Shown piece by piece: positions 7,645 through 15,710 of a stretch of 49,534 nt of DNA (position 1 is the stretch's first letter; the number at the start of each line of letters is the position of its first letter). The notes below the pieces were generated by a model that saw only the letters and a program-made list of their open reading frames with translations, had not been told where the DNA came from and ran no database searches. Both the position numbers and the translations under genes were made by a program. The DNA lies in assembly GCA_017537345.1 (NCBI GenBank), contig JAFYKY010000008.1, forward strand, positions 1 to 49,534, written 5' to 3'. Source of the stretch: Clostridia bacterium (GTDB lineage: Bacteria > Bacillota > Clostridia > Oscillospirales > CAG-382).

Positions 7645-8505
7645 ATGAAAATACTTGCTTTCGGTGAGATCCTCTGGGATATTTTCGGGGGAGAACAAAA
7701 ATTAGGCGGCGCACCCTTAAACTTTATAACCCATTGCACCCGTCTGGGCGCGCAGACACAGATAATCTCCGCCGTGGGAAAGGACGCTTTGGGAAAGCAG
7801 GCTTTGGATATGGTCAAAATGTCGGGCGTGGGCACAGACTATATCGAAACACTTAAAAAAATCCCCACGGGATATTGCGAAGTTACTCTGGATGAAAACG
7901 GTACCCCTTCATATTATCTTGCTTTGGGCGTGGCATACGATAACATTCCCTGCCCCAAGAGGATAGATAAGGATTATGACGCTTTGTACTTCGGCTCTCT
8001 CGCTCTGCGTGAAGAAAAGAGTATGGAAAGCTTTTTAAAGCTTGTTTCCAAGGGCGTGGCAAAGGAAGTTTTTTGCGATATAAATATACGCCAGGATTTC
8101 TGCACCGGCGAAATTCTGGAAACCTGCCTTAAAAACGCAACTATTCTTAAATTCAGCAGAGAGGAAATGGAGATTTTCGGCAAAGGCTCGCTTATCGCCA
8201 CCGCCGAATACATTCTTTCCGTTTATACAAATATACATACCGTGGTCATTACCATGGATGCAGACGGCGCCTGCTGCTTTACCCGCAAGGGAAGATGGTT
8301 TGCAAAATGTCCCGAATCAGAGGTGGTTTCCACCGTCGGCGCAGGGGATTCCTTCTCCGCCGCATTTTTGGTTAACTATTTATCGGGCGAAAAAGTGTCT
8401 GTCTGCTTAAACCGCGCCTGCACTTTAGGCTCTTACGTGGTTACACAATTAGGCGCAATCCCCGAATATCCCGAACAGCTCCTTGCACAGATTAAACCCC
8501 AATAA
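7645..8505 (+). CDS. PfkB-family sugar kinase, probable fructokinase
   Basis: 286 residues. The N-terminal signature FGEILWDIFGGEQKLGGAP is typical of fructokinases, with the sugar-contact GGAPLN. The ATP/catalytic motif is TVGAGDSFSAAF, with the catalytic Asp at 235. It phosphorylates fructose to fructose-6-phosphate with ATP in the cytoplasm. The start is one base after the isomerase stop and its ribosome site lies inside that gene (GAGG), so the two are coupled. Another PfkB substrate cannot be excluded. Confidence 0.85.
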   Translation: MKILAFGEILWDIFGGEQKLGGAPLNFITHCTRLGAQTQIISAVGKDALGKQALDMVKMSGVGTDYIETLKKIPTGYCEVTLDENGTPSYYLALGVAYDNIPCPKRIDKDYDALYFGSLALREEKSMESFLKLVSKGVAKEVFCDINIRQDFCTGEILETCLKNATILKFSREEMEIFGKGSLIATAEYILSVYTNIHTVVITMDADGACCFTRKGRWFAKCPESEVVSTVGAGDSFSAAFLVNYLSGEKVSVCLNRACTLGSYVVTQLGAIPEYPEQLLAQIKPQ

Positions 8506-8522
8506 AGACGAGGTTAAATATT

Positions 8523-11489
8523 ATGAGCGACAGAGAAAAACGGCTTACACGGTTTCTGGTAACCGTAAAAAGCCAGATCGTAAAAAGAAGATACCCCTGC
8601 ACAGACATTACCTTTGCTCCCTGCGGCTACAAAAGCAAAGAAGCCTTGCCCACCGATTTTACTCCTTTTGAAAAGGGTATGCGCTGGGGCGAAAAAAAGG
8701 ATAGCCATTGTCTGTTTAATTTAAAATTCTCTCTGCCCGAAAGCGAGCGGGATTCCTCTATCCGACTCCGTGTGGATACGGATAAGGACGGCTGGAACGT
8801 ATATAACCCCCAGTTTATAATATACGAAAACGGCAAAGCGCTTCAGGGCTTGGATACAAACCACCGCACTGTGGAGATAGACTACAAGCAGGAATATAAT
8901 TATCTGCTTTATGCCTACACCGGATCATTGGTGGATAATCTTCCTCTTAACGTGGAAGCCGAAATTTATGATGCAGACACAAAGGCGTTGTATTACGATC
9001 TTTTGGTGCCCTTTGAAATTTGCAAGATCTCAAAGCCGGACAGCCGCGAATACGAAATTATAATGGATGCCCTTATCGGCACACTCAATAAATTGGATCT
9101 GCGCATACCCTGCTCGGAGGAATTTTACGCATCCGTAAAAACCGCCCGTGAATATTTAAAGGAAAACCTTTATGCAAAGCACAAAGGCGGGGACGGAACC
9201 ACGGCAATATGTATAGGTCACACCCACATAGATATCGCGTGGCTGTGGACCTTGGCACAGACAGAGGAAAAAGCACAGCATTCCTTTGCCACCGTGCTTG
9301 CTTTGCTTGAAAGATACCCCGAATATATATTTATGTCCAGCCAGCCCCAGCTTTTTGCATACATAAAGGAGCAGGATGCAGCCCTTTATGAGCGTGTAAA
9401 GGAAATGGTAGCCTTGGGCAGAATAGAGCCGGAAGGCAGTATGTGGGTAGAAGCAGACTGTAACTTGACCTCAGGTGAATCCTTGGTGCGCCAGATCATA
9501 CACGGAAAACGGTTTTTCAAAGAGGAATTCGGGGTGGATAACCACATTTTGTGGCTGCCCGATGTATTCGGTTATTCCGCAGCACTTCCCCAGATATGCG
9601 TAAAAAGCGGAATAGATACTTTCCTCACATCCAAAATAAGCTGGAACGATACAAACCGTATGCCCTACGATACCTTTATCTGGAAGGGCATTGACGGTAC
9701 GGGAATTTTCACATACTTCCTCACCGCGCAGGACAAGCAGAGAGGGGTGGACAGCACCCGCTATACCACCTACGTTGCCACCACAGACCCTGCCTGCGTT
9801 GCGGGAGCGTACGACAGATACTCCCAGAAATCCCTTACGGACAAGGTGCTCGTTACCGTAGGATGGGGTGACGGAGGCGGCGCCACAACCGAAAAAATGG
9901 TGGAAAAGGGCGCCCGTCTTTATGATGGCTTACCCGGCTGCCCCAAGGTAGAGTACGTTCACGCAAGCAAATATTTAAAAGAGCTTAAGGACTCCACAGA
10001 AGGCAAATTGCCGGATTGGAGAGGGGAACTGTACCTTGAATATCACCGCGGCACCTACACCTCCGCCGCAAAGAACAAGCTGTTTAACCGCAAGGCAGAA
10101 AACGTTTTAAGACTTCTGGAAACTGCCCTTTCGGTAAACAACATAGAAAACGGCAAAGAATTCCCCCTTGCAAAGTGGGACGAGCTTTGGAAGATAATCC
10201 TTTTAAACCAGTTCCACGATATTATTCCCGGTTCTTCCATTCCCGAAGTGTATGCGGACAGCCGCAAGCAGTACGAAGAGCTGTTTGCGGATTCCCAAAA
10301 ACTGCTTTCCGCTTCTCTTACCGAACTTTTGGGAAAAGAAGAGGATGGGGAATATATCGCCGTAGCAAACCCTCTGCCCTTTGAATTTTCAGGTGCTGTC
10401 GGGGAATACGAATTAAGCAATATCCCCGCAAAAGGCTTTGCCCGTGTAAAGGCAAAAAAAGCCCGTTGCAACGTAAAGGTTGAAAAAAAGCAGATCGTAT
10501 CGGATAAATATACCGTCACCTTTGATGATGATTATAATATCGTTTCGGTTAAGGACACAAAGGGAACCGAATATATTAACGGCAAGGGAAATTATCTCTA
10601 TGCCTGCGAGGATATTCCCCTTAATTACGATAGCTGGAACGTAGAGGATTACCACGAGGAAAAGAAGTGGCTTATAAACGACGTTTCCGAAGTAAGTGAA
10701 ATCACCGAAGGACACCGCAAGGGACTTCGCATAGTGCGTAAGTTTATGAATTCGGTTATCACCCAGTATATCACCCTTTCCGATTATGACGGAAGAATAG
10801 ATTTTTCCACCACCGTGGATTGGAAAGAGAAAAATCTTTTGCTCAAAACAGCCTTTGACGGCGCAGTGAACACAGATACCGCTATATACGATATCCAGTT
10901 CGGCCACGTTTCCCGTCCCACCCACAAAAACACCTCTTGGGATCAGGCTCGGTTCGAGGTCTGCGCCCATAAATACGGTATCGTGGCGGACCACGGCAAG
11001 GGTATTGCCCTTATGAACGATTGCAAATACGGCTATTCCGCAGACGGATCCACCATACGCCTTTCACTTATCAAATGCTCCGGCTATGCCAACGAGTTTA
11101 TAGATCTGGATACACACTCATTCACATATTCTCTCCTGCCCTTTAAGGGAGATTTCAGGGATGCAGGTGTTATAGAAAGTGCGTATGCTCTTAACGAGCC
11201 TCCCGTAACATATAAAACGGCGCTGGGCGAAACGGCGTTTGCTCCCTTCACCGCCAAGGGAGAGGGCGTGTATTTTGAAACCTTCTGTCCTTCAGAGGAC
11301 GGCAAGGGATACATCCTCCGCGGTTACGAGGGACACAACAGCGAAGCCGAGGTAACGGTTAAGTTTAATTTCGCCCATAAAAAAGCATACGTTTGCGATC
11401 TGACGGAAAAATATCTGTACGATCTCCCCGCAGACGGTACACTCACCCTTAAACCCTTTGAAATTATAACTATCAAAGCAGAAATATAA
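8523..11489 (+). CDS. GH38 alpha-mannosidase
   Basis: 988 residues, the usual length for the family. The zinc-site motif HTHIDIAWLW gives H233, H235 and D237. The nucleophile motif LPDVFGYSAALPQI gives D347. A three-helix region near 515-590 and a long C-terminal beta part follow. It releases mannose from alpha-mannosides. There is no signal peptide, so it acts on imported oligosaccharides in the cytoplasm. GAGG precedes ATG. It is the third gene of the mannoside operon; no transporter is in the window. Confidence 0.93.
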   Translation: MSDREKRLTRFLVTVKSQIVKRRYPCTDITFAPCGYKSKEALPTDFTPFEKGMRWGEKKDSHCLFNLKFSLPESERDSSIRLRVDTDKDGWNVYNPQFIIYENGKALQGLDTNHRTVEIDYKQEYNYLLYAYTGSLVDNLPLNVEAEIYDADTKALYYDLLVPFEICKISKPDSREYEIIMDALIGTLNKLDLRIPCSEEFYASVKTAREYLKENLYAKHKGGDGTTAICIGHTHIDIAWLWTLAQTEEKAQHSFATVLALLERYPEYIFMSSQPQLFAYIKEQDAALYERVKEMVALGRIEPEGSMWVEADCNLTSGESLVRQIIHGKRFFKEEFGVDNHILWLPDVFGYSAALPQICVKSGIDTFLTSKISWNDTNRMPYDTFIWKGIDGTGIFTYFLTAQDKQRGVDSTRYTTYVATTDPACVAGAYDRYSQKSLTDKVLVTVGWGDGGGATTEKMVEKGARLYDGLPGCPKVEYVHASKYLKELKDSTEGKLPDWRGELYLEYHRGTYTSAAKNKLFNRKAENVLRLLETALSVNNIENGKEFPLAKWDELWKIILLNQFHDIIPGSSIPEVYADSRKQYEELFADSQKLLSASLTELLGKEEDGEYIAVANPLPFEFSGAVGEYELSNIPAKGFARVKAKKARCNVKVEKKQIVSDKYTVTFDDDYNIVSVKDTKGTEYINGKGNYLYACEDIPLNYDSWNVEDYHEEKKWLINDVSEVSEITEGHRKGLRIVRKFMNSVITQYITLSDYDGRIDFSTTVDWKEKNLLLKTAFDGAVNTDTAIYDIQFGHVSRPTHKNTSWDQARFEVCAHKYGIVADHGKGIALMNDCKYGYSADGSTIRLSLIKCSGYANEFIDLDTHSFTYSLLPFKGDFRDAGVIESAYALNEPPVTYKTALGETAFAPFTAKGEGVYFETFCPSEDGKGYILRGYEGHNSEAEVTVKFNFAHKKAYVCDLTEKYLYDLPADGTLTLKPFEIITIKAEI

Positions 11490-11490
11490 A

Positions 11491-11519
11491 TTGACTTTGC
11501 CGGTACAGAGTGGTATATT
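11491..11519 (+). promoter_or_regulatory. Candidate promoter of the transposase gene
   Basis: TTGACT (11491-11496), 17 bases, TATATT (11514-11519) with TGG before the -10. Transcription would begin about on the ATG at 11524, giving a leaderless message; no ribosome site is seen. Confidence 0.5.
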
Positions 11520-11523
11520 GAAA

Positions 11524-12072
11524 ATGCAAATTACGGATAAAACAAAGTTTGTGCAAAGAAAGCCGACAAGATTATATGGGTTTGATTACAGCGGCTGCGG
11601 TACTTATTTTATAACCGTATGTACACAAGGGAAAAAGCAAGTTTTATCAAAAGTAATACCCTTGCCGGAAACGGATAAAGAGAATGTAGGGCAGGGGCTT
11701 GCCCCTGCCGAAATAAAGCTGTTGCCTTGCGGAAAGATAGCAAGTGAACAATTAAAGCTTCTCGAAACCCGTTTTCCCTGTGTTACCGTATACGATTATA
11801 TTATTATGCCCGACCACATTCATATCATTTTAAACATTTGGTATGAGCACGGAACGGCAGAGGCAAGCCTCTGCCCTACATTGTCCCATATAGTCGGCGT
11901 CTTTAAGTCGCTTACAACAAGAATTTGCAACCGCTCTTGCCATAAAGGCAAGCTGTTTCAATCATCGTTTTACGATCACATAATTCGTAATGATAAGGAT
12001 TATGAAAAAACGTCGGAGTATATTGCAAATAATCCTCAAGCCTGGTTATACAAACAAAACTATTGCAGATGA
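11524..12072 (+). CDS. REP-associated tyrosine transposase (RAYT, Y1/HUH family)
   Basis: 182 residues from the ATG at 11524; an in-frame TTG at 11491 is the -35 box of the putative promoter. The family signature is clear: RLYGFDYSGCGTYFITVCT, then the HUH metal motif MPDHIHII, then HIVGVFKSLTTRI, then YIANNPQAWLY near the end, where the catalytic Tyr is expected. RAYTs mobilise REP palindromes. Two REP palindromes lie inside this gene, at 11690-11709 (direct) and 11856-11875 (inverted), both read through in frame as variable inserts. No terminal repeats typical of a full insertion sequence were found. Confidence 0.88.
   Translation: MQITDKTKFVQRKPTRLYGFDYSGCGTYFITVCTQGKKQVLSKVIPLPETDKENVGQGLAPAEIKLLPCGKIASEQLKLLETRFPCVTVYDYIIMPDHIHIILNIWYEHGTAEASLCPTLSHIVGVFKSLTTRICNRSCHKGKLFQSSFYDHIIRNDKDYEKTSEYIANNPQAWLYKQNYCR
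11690..11709 (+). repeat. REP class 1 palindrome inside the RAYT gene
   Basis: GGCAGGGGCTTGCCCCTGCC preceded by TGTAGG, as in the intergenic copies at 472-491 and 3231-3250. It encodes GQGLAPA. Confidence 0.8.
11856..11875 (-). repeat. REP class 1 palindrome inside the RAYT gene, inverted
   Basis: GGCAGAGGCAAGCCTCTGCC followed by CTACA, that is TGTAG on the minus strand. It is the same unit in opposite orientation. Confidence 0.8.
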
Positions 12073-12116
12073 TAAAAATAACGTAAATTCTAACATAAAA
12101 GCTAAAGGAGAAAAAC

Positions 12117-12836
12117 ATGGATACAATTAAGTTTAACAAGAAAAATTCCGTAGTTGTTGCCCACAGAGGTCTTTCCGGTTTGGAAAGAGAAAACACCAAC
12201 GTGGCTTTCGTTGCCGCAGGTCAGCGCAGCTATTTCGGCGTAGAGACCGACGTATACCGCACTCTTGACGGCAAATACGTGCTTCATCACGATACATCCA
12301 CAAAGCGCACCGCTATTGACGATCTCACCATCTTCGAATCTACCTTCGATACCCTGCGCTCACTTCAGCTTACCGATATCGACGGCGTTACCAAGCGTGC
12401 AGACCTTCGTATCCCCACTCTGGAAGAGTACGTACGCACCTGCAAACGCTACGATAAGGTTTGCGTGCTTGAATTCAAGACCGTTTACCCCGTAGAGCAT
12501 ATCGCAGAAATGGTAGAGATAATCAAAAAAGAAGAGTATCTGGAAAAGGTCATCTTCATCTCCTTCGCATACGAAAACCTTACCCGTCTTCACGAGGTTG
12601 TTCCCGGTCATCCCTGCCAGTTCCTTGCTTGGCAGTGGACAGACGATCTCTTTGATAACCTGCAGAGAGACGGTATCGACCTTGACGCATACTACGGACT
12701 CCTTACCGAAGAGCGCGTAGCGGAAGCGCACCGCCGCGGTCTTGTAGTAAACGCCTGGACAGTAGACGATCCCAAGGTTGCAGAACAGCTGGCGGAGTGG
12801 GGTGTGGATCAGATAACCTCTAATATATTAGAGTAA
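12117..12836 (+). CDS. Glycerophosphodiester phosphodiesterase
   Basis: 239 residues with the GDPD barrel. Metal and catalytic motifs are seen: VVAHRG with H16-R17, then E-N-T near 26-28, GVETDVYRT, and LHHD supplying the second catalytic His. A late VNAWTVDDP segment is typical. It hydrolyses glycerophosphodiesters from phospholipid turnover to glycerol-3-phosphate and an alcohol. There is no signal peptide, so it is cytoplasmic. AAAGGAG lies 7 bases before ATG. It stands alone and is followed directly by structured element E3. Confidence 0.9.
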   Translation: MDTIKFNKKNSVVVAHRGLSGLERENTNVAFVAAGQRSYFGVETDVYRTLDGKYVLHHDTSTKRTAIDDLTIFESTFDTLRSLQLTDIDGVTKRADLRIPTLEEYVRTCKRYDKVCVLEFKTVYPVEHIAEMVEIIKKEEYLEKVIFISFAYENLTRLHEVVPGHPCQFLAWQWTDDLFDNLQRDGIDLDAYYGLLTEERVAEAHRRGLVVNAWTVDDPKVAEQLAEWGVDQITSNILE

Positions 12837-12839
12837 TGG

Positions 12840-13050
12840 CGACTTGCTAAACAGCGCAGATCGAAAAACGCGACAGATGAAATAATGGTTTTCGTTCACC
12901 CGTAGGGACAGACGTCCTCGGCTGTCCGCAACCAAATAAAAATGTAGGAATCCGTTTTTGACGGATTCCTTCTTTATTTCTATCGCGTTTTTCTATAAAT
13001 TTTCACGCGGTAGGCAGTAGGTTACTACAGCTCTACGCGCGTGAAAATTC
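12840..13050 (+). repeat. Structured 3'-UTR element, copy E3
   Basis: This starts at the stop codon. The outer stem GAAAAACGCGA (12863-12873) pairs perfectly with TCGCGTTTTTC (12983-12993); compared with E1 and E2 both arms changed together. In place of the first hairpin there is a class 2 REP (GTAGGGACAGACGTCCTCG, then CTGTCC, 12902-12929). The second hairpin is 12946-12970. The distal hairpin pairs 12998-13009 with 13038-13049 (12 pairs) and GTAG with CTAC. Confidence 0.75.
12945..12981 (+). terminator. Terminator of the glycerophosphodiesterase gene
   Basis: TAGGAATCCGT/ACGGATTCCT stem followed by TCTTTATTTCT, inside element E3. Confidence 0.65.
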
Positions 13051-13131
13051 ATTCTGCATCTGTTTATCCAGCCGCCTTATTTCTGCAGACTTTTAGTTCT
13101 ACAGACGGCAGTTTTTCGAAAATGATTTGGT

Positions 13132-13662
13132 TTATTTTGCGTTGTCATCAAACTGCTTGTCGGCTTTTTTCATAACTTCCCAAAACTCTTCTTCAGTCAT
13201 AAGCGGTCCATAGTATTGGTCAAGTTTTTTGGCATATTCGTTTATCAGCGCTGTGTCGGAATCCTCGAAAAAAAGCTTTTCCAGTTCCTCTTCAAACCTG
13301 CGTTCCAATTCTTCAATCTTCTCACCACGAGCATTAAAGCCCGTTTTTGCCCATTTAAGGTCGGCAGAAGTGCATGTGCCAAGCTCGGCTGTCATACGAA
13401 TCTTAAAAGTTCTCAAGAATAATTCTTCTTTTGCTTCAGCGCAGGTTCTGATATGGATGAAGGCGGACGCAAAAGCTAATATTCTCACTTCTTCAAGAGT
13501 GTCATCTGTCCACGCGGAATCGTCCTCTGCACATTGCAAAAGATGTTCACATTCCGGACAGAATGAATGCAGCTCGCACTCATTCGGATAGCCCGGAGTA
13601 AGCTTAAGAGTGTTCATAACTCTATCATTATTACACTCAGTTTTATTTGAACGCTTTATCAC
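13132..13662 (-). CDS. Unknown protein with a Cys cluster, divergent from an XRE regulator
   Basis: 176 residues. The start is taken as the GTG at 13662 because a strong GGGAGG lies 6 bases upstream; the ATGs at 13683 and 13617 lack good sites. The N-terminal part has a possible zinc cluster (CELHSFCPECEHLLQC). The rest is charged and helical, with a likely coiled coil EKIEELERRFEEELEKL near 120-140. No family is recognised. It is driven by a perfect consensus promoter that contains an AAACA-n3-TGTTT dyad in its spacer, so the divergent XRE protein very likely controls it. Confidence 0.7.
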   Translation of the reverse strand: MIKRSNKTECNNDRVMNTLKLTPGYPNECELHSFCPECEHLLQCAEDDSAWTDDTLEEVRILAFASAFIHIRTCAEAKEELFLRTFKIRMTAELGTCTSADLKWAKTGFNARGEKIEELERRFEEELEKLFFEDSDTALINEYAKKLDQYYGPLMTEEEFWEVMKKADKQFDDNAK

Positions 13663-13695
13663 CGCAAACCTCCCTATATCCATACGATATACCTA

Positions 13696-13749
13696 ATTAT
13701 AAAACAATTTGTTTTGTGTGTCAATATAACATTTTGTTCTGCATATAAT
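13696..13749. promoter_or_regulatory. Divergent promoter region with a duplicated XRE operator
   Basis: Minus promoter: TTGACA (13724-13719), 17 bases, TATAAT (13701-13696). Plus -10: TATAAT (13744-13749) with a weak -35. Two similar dyads lie here: AAACA-ATT-TGTTT (13702-13714), filling the minus spacer, and AACA-TTT-TGTT (13728-13738), between the two promoters. Their centres are 25 bases apart. Confidence 0.7.
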
Positions 13750-13780
13750 CTTCTTGAATGATAACGAAGGGAAGAGCTAT

Positions 13781-14002
13781 ATGTATCGCCGAATAAGAGA
13801 TTTACGAGAAGATGCTGATCTGTACCAAAAAGATTTGGCAGAATACCTGCAGTGTTCACAAGTTTGCTATTCTCATTATGAAATCGGGAAAAGAGATGTT
13901 CCTACAGACGTTCTTATAAAATTAGCACGTTATTACAACACCAGCGTTGATTACCTGCTGGGATTGACCGACGAAAAAACACCATACCCAAAAACAAAAT
14001 AG
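13781..14002 (+). CDS. Small XRE-family (Cro/cI) regulator
   Basis: 73 residues from the ATG at 13781, which has AAGGGAAG upstream. The protein is almost only the helix-turn-helix: IRDLREDADLYQKDLAEYL, QVCYSHYEIGKRDVP, LIKLARYYNTSVDYLLGLTD. It is a typical dimeric DNA-binding protein. It probably binds the paired AACA-n3-TGTT sites in the divergent promoter region and controls both itself and the 176-residue unknown gene. A terminator follows at once. Confidence 0.88.
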   Translation: MYRRIRDLREDADLYQKDLAEYLQCSQVCYSHYEIGKRDVPTDVLIKLARYYNTSVDYLLGLTDEKTPYPKTK

Positions 14003-14034
14003 TAAAAGCACAGAGTTTCTCTGTGCTTTTGTTG
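14003..14034 (+). terminator. Terminator of the XRE gene
   Basis: AAAAGCACAGAG/CTCTGTGCTTTT stem with loop TTT, followed by GTTGT. Confidence 0.85.
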
Positions 14035-14125
14035 TCGGGGTCCCCGAGAAGCCGCAAGGCTTCTTGGGGTGATTTTTTGCCATCGCCTTATCTCTGCAGA
14101 CTTTTAGTTCTACAGACGTTAGATT
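14033..14125. repeat. Palindromic unit plus repeat module
   Basis: GTCGGGGTCCCCGAGAAGCC...GGCTTCTTGGGGTGA is the inverted copy of the unit at 2914-2950. It is followed by the CTGCAGACTTTTAGTTCTAC module. It looks like a remnant of the spacer repeats. Confidence 0.6.
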
Positions 14126-14184
14126 TCAAAAACGATTATACGGTTTTTGCTCCGCAAAAACTACCGAAATTCATCGTTCATAGT

Positions 14185-14838
14185 TTACTTAAGCAGTGCT
14201 TCTGTCAGCTCTTTTACTCCGTGGGCGATATAGTCTGCGCCGGCTTGCTCGTGCTCGCCTTCCTCTGCGCAGTCCATATACACGCCGAAGCAGGCAATTC
14301 CCACCTTATGGGCGCCTTCGGTATCGTACTTTCTGTCGCCGATAAGAAGCACCTCGCTTTTATCGGGGGAACCGAAACGGCGTATGGCTTCTTCCACTAC
14401 CTGATGCTTGTGTGCGCGGCTGTCCCCGAAGGTGGCGCCTGTAATTTCATCAAAATATTTGGCAATATCAAAATGCTCAAGTATCTTTTTCGCATATTCC
14501 TCGGGCTTGGATGTGGCGGTGCCCAAAAGCGCGCCGCTATCCTTCAATGCTTTAAGAAGCTCGGGAATACCCTCAAAAACGTGCCCTTCGTAAAGCCCCG
14601 TTACCGAATATCTTTCGCGGTAAAAGGCAAGAGCTTGCTCGCTTTCCTCCGCTGTCATCCCGCTGAAATTCACAAAGGAATATTTAAGAGGCGGGCCCAT
14701 ATATTTTTTCAGCGTTTCTTTATCGGGGCGGGGGTAACCTAATTTTTCGTGAGCGTAGCACACGCAGTTGAACACGCCGTCATCGGTGTTTACCATCATT
14801 CCGTCCAGATCAAAGAGAATATATTTGTATTTTTTCAT
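14185..14838 (-). CDS. HAD-superfamily phosphatase (phosphoglycolate phosphatase-like)
   Basis: 217 residues. Motif I is FDLDG with D10 and D12. Motif II is around TATSKPEEYA. Motif III/IV is VLLIGDRKYDTEGA. The helical cap between about 15 and 85 puts it in HAD subclass IA with Gph/PpaX. It would remove phosphate from a small metabolite; the substrate is not readable. It overlaps the SGNH gene by 4 bases (ATGA) and is last in a three-gene operon. Confidence 0.85.
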   Translation of the reverse strand: MKKYKYILFDLDGMMVNTDDGVFNCVCYAHEKLGYPRPDKETLKKYMGPPLKYSFVNFSGMTAEESEQALAFYRERYSVTGLYEGHVFEGIPELLKALKDSGALLGTATSKPEEYAKKILEHFDIAKYFDEITGATFGDSRAHKHQVVEEAIRRFGSPDKSEVLLIGDRKYDTEGAHKVGIACFGVYMDCAEEGEHEQAGADYIAHGVKELTEALLK

Positions 14839-15710
14839 TTCACAGCATCTGCCACAAGCTCGGCAAGGAGCTTGTGTCCTTCCTTGTTGGGATGGGGGTC
14901 AACGTTACTGCCGTCGGGCAGGGCGTTTATAAGGTTTCCTTGGTATTCCTTAAAGGGTGTGTATATTTCGCACACGGTATATCCGTTTGCTTCCGCACCG
15001 TTTTCGATCACATCGTTAAGGCTTATAACGCTGCTGGCGGAAACCGCCGCAAAGGAAAGGGTAAAACCGTTTTGCTCCACCTTGAATTCGGTAAAATCGC
15101 GGTAGGGGTTGTATACCGTCTGGAATATTATCTGCGCATCGGGGTTTACCGCGCGGAGAGAAGCGATAATTTGGGGAAGCTCGGTCTTGAATCTGTCGAT
15201 CCCCTGAGCAACCTCGCTCATAACCTCGGTAATGTCAAGATTTCCCTGTGCGGTTCCGTTTTGCAGGCTTTCAAAATAGGGCACAAGAGCGTATGCCGCC
15301 TTCAGCACGTTGTTCGCGCCTATGGAAAGCACTATAACCGTTGCGTTTTCAAGCTGTTCGCAGTTGCCTTCCGCAAGCAGGGCAAGGAGATCCTTGCCGT
15401 CATCGCCGGAAACGGCGTAATTATACACCTCACAGCCGTATTCTGTGGCAATAAGGGAAGAATATCTCTCGTTTTCCTCGTCCGCAAGACCGTATCCCGC
15501 CGCAATGGAATCACCAAAGAATACCACCACGTCGTCAGAGGTAAGTCCGTCTGCTTGCGGGGGCAGACTTTCGCCCGCGCTTTCGTTTTCGCTTTCCGCG
15601 GCGGGCAGGGACTGCTCGTCAATATCCACGCTCATATTAATATCAAATTCGCATCCCGCCGCCAAAGCGCACAGCGCAAGGCACAGAACGGTTAAAACAA
15701 TCCTTTTCAT
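14835..15710 (-). CDS. SGNH/GDSL hydrolase lipoprotein
   Basis: 291 residues. The lipoprotein signal ends LAAGC (C20), followed by an acidic Ser-rich linker (about 25-55). Block I is FFGDSIAAGYG with nucleophile S68, block III is SIGANN, and block V is DPHPN near 271-275. It is an anchored extracellular esterase or acetyl hydrolase acting on acylated glycans or lipids; the exact substrate is unknown. ATGA overlaps join it to the genes on both sides. Confidence 0.88.
   Translation of the reverse strand: MKRIVLTVLCLALCALAAGCEFDINMSVDIDEQSLPAAESENESAGESLPPQADGLTSDDVVVFFGDSIAAGYGLADEENERYSSLIATEYGCEVYNYAVSGDDGKDLLALLAEGNCEQLENATVIVLSIGANNVLKAAYALVPYFESLQNGTAQGNLDITEVMSEVAQGIDRFKTELPQIIASLRAVNPDAQIIFQTVYNPYRDFTEFKVEQNGFTLSFAAVSASSVISLNDVIENGAEANGYTVCEIYTPFKEYQGNLINALPDGSNVDPHPNKEGHKLLAELVADAVK

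Noticed and set aside
11491..12072. Complete insertion sequence around the RAYT gene
   Set aside because: No terminal inverted repeats or target duplications are visible, and RAYT genes are normally single-copy domesticated genes.
14141..14163. Terminator for the HAD phosphatase operon on the minus strand
   Set aside because: GTTTTTGC/GCAAAAAC can pair, but no T-run follows on the minus strand, and the sequence looks like part of the spacer repeats.
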